Below, piece by piece: positions 1 to 8,045 of a DNA stretch of 10,399 bases. The stretch lies in the NCBI GenBank assembly GCA_003024985.2, contig PXIH01S0007600.1; one strand, written 5' to 3'. The stretch comes from Euperipatoides rowelli (taxonomy: Eukaryota > Onychophora > Udeonychophora > Euonychophora > Peripatopsidae). The first letter of the stretch is position 1. The number at the start of each line of letters is the position of its first letter. A program made the translations under genes and the position numbers. The notes beneath the pieces were generated by a model. It ran no database searches. It saw only the letters and a program-made list of their open reading frames with translations, and was not told where the DNA came from.

Positions 1-270
1 CAACTCTGCATGTTTGAAAGAAACTTTACTAAAAATACAGAAAGTAATAAAGTAGCACAAGAAGAGTTAGTGGAAAATCCAAGAAAACTTAAGTTAGATG
101 TTAAATCTAACTATACAAGGTTAAACCAAGTAAAAGTAAAAAAAAATTGACAATTGCAATTATTGTAATCAAAAAGGACATTGGGTCAAAAACTGTAAAA
201 AGTGGATTGCAGATGAAAAACTAACAAAAAACAGATCAGTTGGCACTTCTCAAAGCAATATTGCAACTAT
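1..270 (+). pseudogene. gag: copia gag C-terminal fragment with CCHC zinc knuckle
   Basis: The window opens in frame 1 within a Lys/Glu-rich gag tail, which is open to a TGA at 148-150. Across the A-run at about 139-146 the frame changes to frame 2. There, 155-196 encodes a retroviral-type zinc knuckle, CNYCNQKGHWVKNC, matching CX2CX4HX4C. This motif binds the element RNA during particle assembly. Frame 2 then runs without a stop into the protease region, as expected for the single gag-pol ORF of copia elements. The frame change in a nine-A run could be a true indel or an assembly error. The N-terminal capsid part lies upstream of the window. Confidence 0.85.
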
Positions 271-682
271 AAGTGTATCACTAATGTCAATTAGAAGAAG
301 TAGAAGTCAAATGGATAAAGATCCAACAAATTGGCTGATTGACAATGGAGCTACAAAACATGTAACCAATTGTTTGAAATTTTTTATTAGCTATGAAGAG
401 TTTGACCGTTCCTGTGAAATTAAATCTACTGGAAAGGAAACTCTAACTCAATGGGAAAAGGTACCATTCATGTTTTGTCAAAAGTCAGGAACAGAAGTAA
501 AAACATTGAGCCGTGAGATGTATGGTTATGTTCCTCAAATCTCCAGAAATTTATTTTCGCTTTTAGCAGCCCAAGACAGAAATCCTAATAGCGAATTTAA
601 ACTCAAAGTTAATGATGAGTTGATATATGGAACTCGTCAAGTAAATGGCTCTTTATATAAGGCAACTTTCAAGCCAATTTAG
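271..682 (+). pseudogene. pol: copia aspartic protease domain (broken pol)
   Basis: Frame 2 is open from the zinc knuckle to a TAG at 680-682. The retrotransposon aspartic protease signature is at about 332-367, WLIDNGATKHVT, where the family usually reads D-S/T-G-A. The catalytic Asp is present, but the following Ser/Thr is Asn, which probably lowers or abolishes activity. The downstream sequence matches the normal layout: a beta-rich stretch, then a segment around 523-560 (YVPQISRNLFSL) corresponding to the VP-x-L-x-x-NL-S-L motif near the protease end. The TAG at 680 is a pseudogene lesion; the frame continues behind it into the integrase zinc-binding domain. Confidence 0.85.
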
Positions 683-1604
683 CCAGAACATGAAATAAAT
701 GTAGACACAAGTGACTCTTTACTACAACTATATCATGAGAGCTGTGGTCATCAGGACAAACCATGTTAAAACAAAGCTTGAGAGATTTTGGTATTAACGT
801 TACACAAGGATCCTGCATTTATGGCAAAGCACATAGATCCACATTTGGCAACAAAGGGAAAACAACCATGCCTGATGAACTTATGTCAACTGATGTATGT
901 GGGTCATTTGATGAGTCTTTTCAGAAGAAAAGATACATGGTTGTATTTAGACAAAATTTTGTTATTGTACATCATTAAAACTAAATCGGAAATTAAGGAC
1001 ATCCTGAAGTACATGCTTGCACATACAAAAGCTCTAGGATATTCAATAAAAGAAATACTGACAATGGCGGAGAATTTGATAAAGAAATTAGGAAGATCCT
1101 ACAGGAAGAAATCATACAAAGACTAACAGCTCCCTATACCCTTGAACAAAATGGTTGATGTGAACGTGAAATGAGAACCACAGTTGAAATGGCCAGAACA
1201 CTTAAGTATTCAAACACAGAAGCAAATTTCCCAGCAGCGATGTGGGCTGAACTAGTTAGTACTACCATTTTATATTTTAAACAGAACAGGAAAATCATCT
1301 GTTGAAAGAGTCAGTCGCTATGGATGGGCAGAAAGCCCAGAATAAAATATCTATGTATCATTGGTTCTTAATGTTATACTCACGTTCTAGCCGAAAAACT
1401 AAAGATAGATAGATAGGATACCTAGTGGGATATGATGGTGATGAACATTATAGAGTCTGGATAAAAGAAACACACAAATTACTTCTATCAAGAGATGTGA
1501 TGTTTTTAGAAAAATCTGTTGGAGAATGCAAAGAACACACCAAACCAACACTTGAAAAGCCAAGAGAATTAGAAATCAGTTCCTTTAAATCAGGGAAAGA
1601 TTGA
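683..1604 (+). pseudogene. pol: copia integrase (zinc-binding domain, catalytic core, C-terminal GKGY-like module)
   Basis: The HHCC zinc-binding domain starts in frame 2 at about 719 (LYHESCGHQ), hits TAA at 767, and continues in frame 1 from about 763 with the CIYGK part. The first catalytic Asp lies in STDVCG near 886-903. The frame changes to 2 near 950 and back to 1 near 1057. The second Asp is in TDNGGEF (1057-1077). The third residue, Glu, is in the CERE block (1159-1170), just after an in-frame TGA at 1156 that replaces the usual V of QNG-V-AER. Further shifts occur near 1280 and 1320, with TAA at 1369. Frame 3 from 1413 to 1604 holds the C-terminal module GYLVGYDGDEHYRVW, typical of copia integrases. 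Integrase inserts element cDNA into the genome; this copy is dead. Confidence 0.9.
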
Positions 1605-1760
1605 AAATGAAAGCAATGAGGAAAGCGAATGATGGGTGCGAGTGATGAGGAAGAACTTAAACTCCACCAACTCAGAAGTCGCTCAGAACTAAAAAAAGGC
1701 CAAATCTTTTGGGATAATGACTCCAGAAGAATTAGTCAATTAAATAAAAAACACAAACAT
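1605..1760 (+). pseudogene. pol: copia pol spacer between integrase and reverse transcriptase
   Basis: This is an acidic, low-complexity linker rich in Glu, Asn and Ser, with a LRSRSELKKG segment near 1671-1700. It corresponds to the variable acidic spacer ending in an LRSR-like motif that copia polyproteins carry before the reverse transcriptase. The frame alternates between 1 and others, with a TGA near 1630. It carries no catalytic motif. Confidence 0.6.
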
Positions 1761-2700
1761 ATGAAGTGTTGACTAGTGAACAAAGCGCCAACTAGAAAAA
1801 GGGCATGGAAGTGAATTTAGTTCACTGAAAGAAAATCAAACATGGGAGCTAACAACTCTACCAGGAGCCAAGGCTATACAATGTAAGTCGGTTTTTCGTG
1901 TAAAGGCATCCAGATGGCAGCATCAACAAGTATAAAGCTAGACTAGTAGTCAAAGGATTCAGTCAGCGTCAAGATATTGACTATAACCAAACTTTTAGTC
2001 CAGTAGCCAGATTAGCTATGATCCATTCAGTGTGAAGTGAGTCAAATGCATTTGACTCAATTTGATATCTCTACAGCATTTTTATATGGAGAGTTGGAAG
2101 AGATAATCTATATGTGTCAACCAGAAGGCTATATAAAAAGTCAAGTCTGTAAACTCAAAATAATTTTATATGGGTTGAAACAGGCACCAAGGTGCTGGGA
2201 TAAACACTTTGATGGTTTCTTAAGTTTGGGTTTCACAGTCAGCAAAGCCGATCCTTGCCTATACATTTGAGAGTGAAAAGGCAATAAACTTTTAGTGGCC
2301 CTATATGTTGATGGCTTGGTGGTAACAACTGATCAGCAAGACTAAAAAAAACCCTAATTGAATAGCTGAAAAGTGTGTTCAAAATCACCGTAAGTGATGC
2401 ATCATACTTTTTAGGACTTGAAATTGATCGCAGTAGTGACGGGACCATCAAGATAAATCAACAGGCTTATGCAAAAAGAATCCTTGAACAGTTTAATCTT
2501 GCAGAGACTAAACCAGTTTCAACACTCATGTTAAAGAATGCTGAAACACCAAAAGCAGGGAATGAAACTACAAGCTGCAATTTTCCATATTGACAGGAAT
2601 AAGACCGGATCTAGCCTACAGTGTGGGATTTCTCTCATCACTAGAGAATCCAACTGCAGAAGACATAGTGAAAGTAAAATGAGTGTTTAGATATATAGCC
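1761..2700 (+). pseudogene. pol: copia reverse transcriptase, catalytic motif mutated to YVDG
   Basis: Recognisable copia reverse transcriptase blocks occur in order: ENQTWELTTLP (about 1831-1863, frame 1), [13 protein letters not shown] (about 1928-1966, frame 2), FSPVARL (about 1994-2014), FDISTAFLYGELEE (about 2061-2102, frame 3), ILYGLKQAPRCW (about 2163-2198), then the active site YVDG (2304-2315). The family reads YVDD; the second metal-binding Asp is Gly, which would abolish polymerisation even if the frames were repaired. In frame 2, the thumb/connection region follows at 2375-2593 (YFLGLEIDR). Frame 1 continues from 2590 with RPDLAYSVGF. Lesions include TGA 2033, TGA 2268, TAA 2340, TGA 2591 and a TGA near 2680. 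Confidence 0.93.
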
Positions 2701-2732
2701 GGTACAACTTCATTAGGTATACTCTACCGACA

Positions 2733-3180
2733 AATATTAACAGAGGTGTACTAGACTGCTACAGTGATGCAGATTTTGGATGTAAAAGACGGGGTCAACC
2801 TCTGGAATTGTTGATACATGCAGGAGGAGCCATCTCATGGCTTAGTCAAAGACAGACAATAGTGGCCACGTCAACAACCGAAGCAGAAGTCATAACAGCA
2901 AACGAAGCAGCCAAATAAATAATTTGGCTGAGTAGACTATTCAAAGGAATAATAAAGCTGAAGCATAAACCAATTTTTCAGGTAGATGACCAAGCAAGTG
3001 AAACTTGCACAGAACCCAGAATTTCACCGCAAAATCAAACATATTAACAGCAAACACTTTTTTATTCATGAAAAAGTGAAGGAAAACTGGGCATACAACA
3101 AATTTCAACCGAACAGCAAGCTGCAGATATAATGACAAAACCCGACTACTAATCCATGTAGTAAAATGGGACTAGTATGA
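2733..3180 (+). pseudogene. pol: copia RNase H domain and end of pol
   Basis: Frame 3 resumes near 2733 with the RNase H start CYSDADFG, which contains a catalytic Asp. It continues through GGAISWLSQRQTIVATSTTEAE (about 2823-2888), where the catalytic Glu sits in STTEAE. A TAA at 2916-2918 replaces the Glu of the usual AAKE. A further shift near 2998 leads into FHRKIKHINSKHFFIHEKV (about 3025-3078), the copia block before the end of pol. Another shift near 3080 leads to AADIMTKP (about 3120-3143). The polyprotein probably ended at the TGA at 3178-3180 after a KMGLV segment, as in many copia elements, but a TAA at 3150 precedes it here. RNase H removes the RNA template during reverse transcription. 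Confidence 0.9.
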
Positions 3181-3225
3181 ACTGAATGTTTCCCTCAAAC
3201 GTAGAAACTTTTAAAACTTTAAATT

Positions 3226-3237
3226 AACAAGGGGTAG
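3226..3237 (+). other. polypurine-like tract before the 3' LTR
   Basis: A purine-rich stretch, AACAAGGGGTAG, lies directly before the LTR start TGTTAA. It is in the position of the plus-strand primer used in reverse transcription. One T interrupts the run, so priming may be impaired. Confidence 0.7.
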
Positions 3238-3292
3238 TGTTAAAAACAGTTTTCAATATAATGTTAAAGTTTAGGTAAAACAATTTAAAGCT

Positions 3293-3300
3293 TATATAAA
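3293..3300 (+). promoter_or_regulatory. LTR TATA box
   Basis: TATATAAA lies 55 bp into the LTR, the expected place for the U3 promoter. Transcription would start roughly 25-30 bp further, near 3325. In a 3' LTR this promoter would point into the flanking DNA, toward the exon at 3584. Confidence 0.5.
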
Positions 3301-3402
3301 CTGTCACTATATGACACTAGTCTTGTGCAGTCCAACAATAAGACAAACTGATGTATAAAACAGTAGAGTGTTGTACAGCTGATGAGTTAGAACTTTACTT
3401 CT

Positions 3403-3423
3403 AATAAATGGTTCTTTAATAAA
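3403..3423 (+). promoter_or_regulatory. LTR polyadenylation signals (two AATAAA)
   Basis: AATAAA occurs at 3403-3408 and again at 3418-3423 in the 3' half of the LTR. They would end element transcripts within the LTR. Because the element is in the same orientation as the exon at 3584, these signals could also end host pre-mRNA early. Confidence 0.55.
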
Positions 3424-3583
3424 CTTATAATTTATAAGTGCTGTTAGAATGTCTCTGCTGATATTAACAATCACCTATTGGTTTTGTTTTAATAATTAAA
3501 ATTTATTCCAATTGTTTATCTCTATAGTCCAACAAATCCTAGATCTGATATTTTATAAGTGTATTTGAGCTAGTGTATTTCAG

Positions 3584-3791
3584 CCTTGTCCATTTTATGC
3601 CACGCGTTAGACAGGATATAAAACTTTACAGCCAATCCCGTACTGAAATGAGTGTCAATCAAAGACGGTACGTCCCTGGACCAACTGTGTCAATTAATAT
3701 TCAAACTATTTTGACAATTAATGGGGATCGCTTCAGAAACCAACTGATCAACTCCATAACTAAAGGTGTCAATACTTTGTATGGCTTATGA
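3584..3791 (+). CDS. probable terminal coding exon of an unidentified + strand gene
   Basis: The sequence TGTATTTCAG at 3574-3583 is a good 3' splice acceptor. From 3584 the frame is open for 69 codons to TGA at 3789-3791; the first base completes a split codon. The stretch is clearly richer in G+C and in mixed codons than its flanks. The peptide is basic and polar with no membrane segment. Its C-terminal half has alternating hydrophobic residues (TVSINIQTILTINGDRF), suggesting beta strands, and it ends NTLYGL. I do not recognise the family. A 3' UTR with AATAAA follows, which supports a last exon. The upstream exons must lie before position 1, so the copia element would be intronic. The alternative is a chance ORF; coding composition plus splice and poly(A) context argue against that. 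Confidence 0.5.
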
Positions 3792-3930
3792 ATCTAGTTA
3801 ATATAAGTATATTTAGAATAGTCTATTTTCTCAACTTTTTTTTATGGTTGATATGTTTGGTTTCTGGGAAGCTCATACTGTAGGTACAGTATATAGTAAA
3901 GAAAAATAATAAAATTTGTTATTCGCCTTC
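3792..3930 (+). promoter_or_regulatory. 3' UTR and polyadenylation signal of the + strand gene
   Basis: After the TGA the sequence turns strongly AT-rich. AATAAA lies at 3908-3913, 117 bp past the stop, followed by T- and GT-rich sequence (TTTGTTATT, ATGTTGTTG) as expected downstream of a cleavage site. An 8-bp-arm palindrome at 3875-3892 sits shortly before the signal. Confidence 0.4.
3875..3892. repeat. inverted repeat ATACTGTA-GG-TACAGTAT
   Basis: This is a perfect inverted repeat with 8-bp arms and a 2-bp spacer. It uses the same TACAGTAT word that recurs through the window. In RNA it could form a short hairpin 16 nt before the AATAAA. Confidence 0.8.
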
Positions 3931-5860
3931 AAAATGTTGTTGACCAAATGATTTCCGGAATACAAATTCAGAATTACAGCTAGTCTCTTTCTTTTTAGTT
4001 GAGTTGCTGATTATTTTAAGCTTTATTTATTTTCTCAATCTAGCCGTTTATTTTTTAAAACAAGTTTTGTACCTAATTTCTTTTAAATTTAAACACATGA
4101 ATGTGGAGTTTAATAATTTTTTTTTTATATTAGTTTACTTTTTTTTTCTGTATTGTATACTATTTATTAATTGCCTATAACTTGTAGATATTATTTTGAT
4201 AATGTCAATGAAAAGCTCTATTTGAGTGGGTTGTTTACAACTGTGATCAAATGATTTAGTTTATGAATGACTCGACACTAGTTCAGAGGGGATAGCTAGC
4301 CTGGAGAAAAAATGTCAACTTGATATATGATTTAGAATGTAATGTGTCCATTCTAATTTTAAATGCGCAAAACAGATGAGACTAAGATGGTAACAACTTA
4401 AACTGTGTTAAATAAAATACTTTATAAAGACATGGAATACTTCTCAGCCCAATAAAATTACTTCAAAAATTTTATTTGATCTAAAAACACATTGTTCATT
4501 TATGCATAGTTTAGAAATTATTCTAAGTAGTTTCTACTAGTAGATAGAATAACAGTAAGATAATGAAAGTCTCTGTCTGTAGTATTAAAAGCAAATTTTT
4601 TTTAAAGAATTTAACAAGACCAGTTAACAAAATAAAGGAATTTCAATAAAGTAACTTCTGGCTCACAATGAAAACATTTACAAAAATAGTTAATGTATTA
4701 AGAGATCGTGATATAAATCAAACATGATTAATTTACAAATATCATTAATACCTTACACTCAAGTTAGCCAGAAAGTTTAAAATTAATCATCTAGAATACA
4801 TTAACATATCATCTTAGAATTTATCCATGATTCAGTTTTAGCTAATCCATATAATAACCATATTAGTAATCTTAGAAAACAATTTCACTTTACAATATTT
4901 TGTTTGATAACCTGTTTTTTTTTTTAATTTTTATATTTAAAAAAAAATAAATATACTACTAAATTTCATTAAACTTTACTGCTGCAAAGTAATTTTTTTC
5001 CTTCTACTTGGCTACAAAGCTGCTCTCTGGCTTATGCACGATGAATTAGACCGAGAAGTTCAGCTATACATGAAGCGTTGATATGTAAAAAATGGAGCTA
5101 GATTTCTTATACAAATATCAAGTTTAAGTTTCTTTACATCAAAAGAAAAATGCAATGATTTTAATCCGATTATTTAATGGACTGCCAAAGTAGGAAAAAT
5201 TGCAGTGAAATAAATCTCATCAAGCTCTGGCAAGATTAATATGGAAAAATAAAAATCTTTAGAATTAACTCGAGTACATATTCACAAAAATTCAATATAC
5301 AGTGATGTAGCCAACCTTAATTTTGTCTAGGGGTATAGGAAGTACAATGACTTGATTTAAAGTGATGACATCACCTGTCACCTAGCAAATTCAGGTCCAA
5401 TGCTCTTGTGGGAGATTAGACAGAAAATTCTCTCCACCTTCCTTTCACAATTTTTTTTTAAAAGATGAGTTTGTGCAGAATCCATATTTTTCTAAGACAA
5501 ACTTAAATGACATGCTGTCATTGAATTCTTCAAAAATGTAGTTATGTCCATGATTTCTGCTGTAAGATTGTCACTCTTAGCCCTAAAAAAATATTCATGA
5601 TGACTGCACTATAAGTTATGAAAAATACCCATTATTTTAAGGTCATTGCATCCATGGATCCAAGGGGAAGGCATTATTAAATTTTTTTTATATATAGAGA
5701 GATTACGTTGTCAAATTACTTTTAAACAGGCTAGAAAAAAATATAATATTTCAAGTGTAATATTTTTGGATGGAGTGTAAGAAACACAATTTTTTTTAAA
5801 AGATCACCTAACCCCAGTAAGATCCAGGATCAAAGCTTTAGTGGAAGATTGAACTCCTCT

Positions 5861-5872
5861 CCCCCCCCCCCC
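5861..5872 (+). repeat. homopolymer C12 run
   Basis: Twelve consecutive C follow CTCCTCT. Homopolymer C is strikingly rare by composition in DNA this AT-rich. Two similar runs (6269-6279 and 8508-8521) have C on the same strand. Confidence 0.95.
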
Positions 5873-6268
5873 AATTTTTGTTTATTGCATTGTGGGTAAG
5901 TATGGTATACACTAAGGAAGAGTACACATTCTAAGATCAACTGAATGGCAAATATAAATAATTATTGCACTTATATAGTAGACATAAGCATACATATAGA
6001 CGTATATCATTGTGGATAAATTTTATTTTATAATTGCTTTTAAACAATTTGGAAAAATAAACCCCTTTTAAAAAAGCTTTAATCCAAATGATGCGTCTAG
6101 TTACTGTACAATACTGTAATTATTAAAAATTAATTTAATATTGGCTGTCAAAATCTATTCAATTTATTAATATTCTTTATAAATGAATATTATTTTAAAA
6201 AAATATATAAAATGAGTTGATTAGAATCTTTTGAAATCATTAAATCTAAGTTCACCTTTCTACCTACA

Positions 6269-6289
6269 CCCCCCCCCCCTTTTTTTTTT
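6269..6289 (+). repeat. homopolymer C11 followed by T10
   Basis: Eleven C are immediately followed by ten T, forming a 21-base pyrimidine-only tract that continues as CTTCTT. The junction is abrupt. Confidence 0.95.
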
Positions 6290-6338
6290 CTTCTTATTTT
6301 TGCTTTGGCTACACCAACGAGTATAGACAAATAACTAT

Positions 6339-6355
6339 ATACAGTATTACTGTAT
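6339..6355. repeat. inverted repeat ATACAGTA-T-TACTGTAT
   Basis: This is a perfect inverted repeat with 8-bp arms and a single-base centre. It is another instance of the TACAGTA palindrome family in this window. Confidence 0.8.
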
Positions 6356-6832
6356 TTTCAATTCTGTAAAGAAAATAAATACAAAAATGAAGGATTGATT
6401 ATGAAGCCATGATTTTTAGAGGGAAAAAAATTGTAATGTTATAGACCATCAACAGGTTGTTAAAACAATGTACCAAATTGTAATCGTTTTAAGAGATACA
6501 AAGTCTAACAATATTGGAATAAATATCAAATACTACTACACAAACATTGGGAACAAATAATATTTTTTAAAAAAATTAGCCTTTTCCCAATCTTTTAAAA
6601 ATAACTTTTTGACAGAGTCAAAAATACCACCTTTTTAAAAGTAAACATTCATAGAATTAATCAAGTTTTTAAATGTAAAAGTGATACAAAACTTTTTAGT
6701 TGAACAAATTTTCATAAATCGATAAAAAAAAAAAAGAAAGTTTAATCGAATAGCAATTTATAAAGTTGCTTGGAATGTATTTTTTATCACTATTTGGAAT
6801 ACAATAATCAAAGTTTTTTTTTCAAATATGTA

Positions 6833-6838
6833 TTTATT
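6833..6838 (-). promoter_or_regulatory. possible HGSNAT polyadenylation signal (AATAAA)
   Basis: On the minus strand this is the first exact AATAAA after the HGSNAT coding end, 325 nt beyond the TAG at 7163 and 466 nt beyond the TGA at 7304. Such hexamers are common by chance in this composition, so support is weak. Confidence 0.25.
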
Positions 6839-7162
6839 TTCATTCCTCTAAGGGATGACTCGTCCAATGGATTTTTATCTTTTCCACAGCAGTTTTTTTT
6901 TTTAAATCATGGTAAACATTTTAAATTTATGACAGTTAGGAAGGGAAATGAATGATAAATAAAAAAAAATAGATTTTTTTTTTTCTTCTAAAAATATGTT
7001 TTTCTTTGGCTTGATTCTTTGGTTTATAATATACAGTATAAACATTTTTTTAAATATTGTACATTAAAGTACATATAATTATAAGAATAAAAAAGTATAA
7101 AAATTCTAACATTATATATATATACAGTATATTACATTTTTTTAAAGGAATAATGGTTTAGC

Positions 7163-7303
7163 CTATTTTACAATTTCCGGTTTCTCTGGAGAGATGTGTA
7201 ATGGCTTAAAAGCTGCTCGTTGATCTTTCAAGTGAGTCATAGCTACAGCTTCAGCTGCTGATTTTTCAATTGCTTCAGTATCTGTAGAATCATCTTCTTC
7301 CAG
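7163..7303 (-). other. 46-codon in-frame open extension after the HGSNAT stop codon
   Basis: Directly after the TGA at 7304-7306 the same frame stays open for 46 codons and ends at TAG (7163-7165). The predicted peptide begins LEEDDSTDTEAIEKSAAEAV and ends LHISPEKPEIVK: acidic and Ala-rich first, then basic and Pro-containing. It is visibly richer in G+C than the sequence just beyond the TAG, which turns AT-rich at once. The stop context is UGA-CUG, close to the UGA-CUA context known for leaky termination. It could be a readthrough tail, an alternatively spliced C-terminus that bypasses the TGA, or 3' UTR open by chance. I recognise no domain in it. Confidence 0.4.
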
Positions 7304-7479
7304 TCATATAACCAAGAAAAATTTTATGTGATGGCAGTAAACACCAACAATAAGCCAAAAAGTCATTCCCCATAAATCAATAGTAAGTTGCATAGTATGA
7401 TTATTTTCCACTTTCCAGGAGACTGGGAAAATATTCTCCAAGATTTCATGGCCACAATAAAGCAGCAATGAATTCATTC
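7304..7479 (-). CDS. HGSNAT: HGSNAT last coding exon (C-terminus)
   Basis: Heparan-alpha-glucosaminide N-acetyltransferase is a polytopic lysosomal membrane enzyme that moves acetyl from cytosolic acetyl-CoA to terminal glucosamine of heparan sulfate in the lumen. This exon follows the acceptor CTTCATTTAG. Its first two bases, GA, complete a Gly codon begun at 8829, giving G-MNSLLLYCGHEILENIFP, a clear match to the vertebrate C-terminal segment GMNSILVYVGHEVFENYFP. The W-K-V-E-N-N-H-T block follows, then a last membrane helix (LWGMTFWLIVGVYC), and a short tail ending KFFLVI before TGA at 7304-7306. That is the same place as the vertebrate stop after KKIFWKI. The exon is 176 nt. The open extension behind the stop is listed separately. 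Confidence 0.93.
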
Positions 7480-7629
7480 CTAAATGAAGAAATTAAAATT
7501 CTTTATTAGTAAAAACAAACAAAAAAAAAATACTTATTAAATATTAAATGAATTATTAATGAATGAAATTCCAGCAATACAAAATTCATCTAAAAAAATA
7601 ATAAAAAAAACATTTTCATTCTTTAATAA

Positions 7630-7780
7630 TATCCATGTAGGAATGACAAGGGAAACTTTGCTACAGAGATAGTAACTAGTCCTGCCCAATGACTACTACC
7701 TTTTCAAACCCAAGAGCTCCACTAGAAGGAAGCTTGAATCCCCCAATAACTCAGCAGGTCGATAAAAACGACCTAAAAAT
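7630..7780. repeat. unidentified repeat-like island with terminal hairpin
   Basis: About 150 bp of near-balanced composition are set in AT-rich intron. At 7756-7774 the sequence AGGTCG-ATAAAAA-CGACCT forms a 6-bp stem with a 7-nt loop. On the minus strand the hairpin would lead, followed by a sequence containing GGATTCAAGC, faintly like a pol III B box. It resembles a short dispersed element, but I cannot assign a family. Confidence 0.3.
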
Positions 7781-8045
7781 AAAAGATGAAACTTAAAGCT
7801 TTTAATAAACATTAATATAAATGATATAGCCAGCTATATAGAACTGATTAAAGAACTAACATCACAGTAATTGATGAATCAGTAGTAGAAGAAATTTAAA
7901 TATATAAATGACAAATTGCTCGTCATTTTTTGGCTGCCAAACTGTCGGTCAACACAAAATCTTACCCAAAATGAAAAGTGCTGCACAACGTAATGATAAA
8001 CAATGACACACCAAAACAGAATTTTATAATTTTTGAAGGTTTATG

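Larger units (their letters stand above)
1..3469 (+). mobile_element. Ty1/copia-superfamily LTR retrotransposon, 5'-truncated by the window edge, degenerate
   Basis: The domain order on the + strand is gag zinc knuckle, protease, integrase, reverse transcriptase, RNase H, then LTR. Integrase before reverse transcriptase is diagnostic of copia (gypsy has the reverse order). The right end is a 232-bp LTR preceded by a purine-rich tract. The 5' LTR, primer-binding site and most of gag are outside the window. The coding region is hit by about a dozen frame changes and at least nine in-frame stops, so no full polyprotein can be made. Long stretches are still recognisable, so the copy is old but not ancient. 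It has the same orientation as the likely host exon at 3584-3791 and probably occupies an intron of that gene. Confidence 0.95.
3238..3469 (+). repeat. copia 3' LTR (232 bp)
   Basis: The repeat begins TGTTAA just after the polypurine tract and ends TTAACA at 3464-3469, a perfect 6-bp terminal inverted repeat with the canonical TG...CA ends. Inside, in promoter-to-terminator order, are TATATAAA at 3293-3300 and AATAAA at 3403-3408 and 3418-3423. The bases just beyond, ATCAC at 3470-3474, would be one copy of a 5-bp target duplication; the other copy is outside the window. The 5' LTR cannot be compared, so insertion age cannot be estimated from this window. Confidence 0.85.
3931..7162. other. 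AT-rich intergenic region, no supportable gene
   Basis: This stretch of about 3.2 kb between the two convergent genes has stops in all frames, many A/T homopolymer runs, a C12 run (5861-5872) and a C11 run next to T10 (6269-6289). Short islands with more balanced composition lie at about 4970-5240, 5320-5440 and 5800-5850; they may be decayed repeats, but I cannot name them. A 39-codon open stretch at 4962-5081 has no start or splice support. The minus-strand ATTAAA at 6741-6746 and AATAAA at 6833-6838 are candidate tail signals of the HGSNAT transcript. Confidence 0.6.

Noticed and set aside
2239-3138. Minus-strand ORFs within the copia element (2239-2451 and 2941-3138).
   Set aside because: They are antisense shadows of the reverse transcriptase and RNase H regions.
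5363-5378. GTGATGACATCAC near-palindrome resembling a CRE/AP-1 half site.
   Set aside because: Single imperfect word in intergenic DNA without promoter context.
6770-6955. Plus-strand ORF of 61 codons rich in Phe.
   Set aside because: It is built from T runs in intergenic DNA; no coding signal.
7304-7306. TGA in HGSNAT as a selenocysteine codon or a sequencing error for TGG.
   Set aside because: The stop coincides with the vertebrate HGSNAT end (…KIFWKI-stop versus …KFFLVI-stop), and no selenoprotein context is known for this family; a true stop with possible leakage is simpler.
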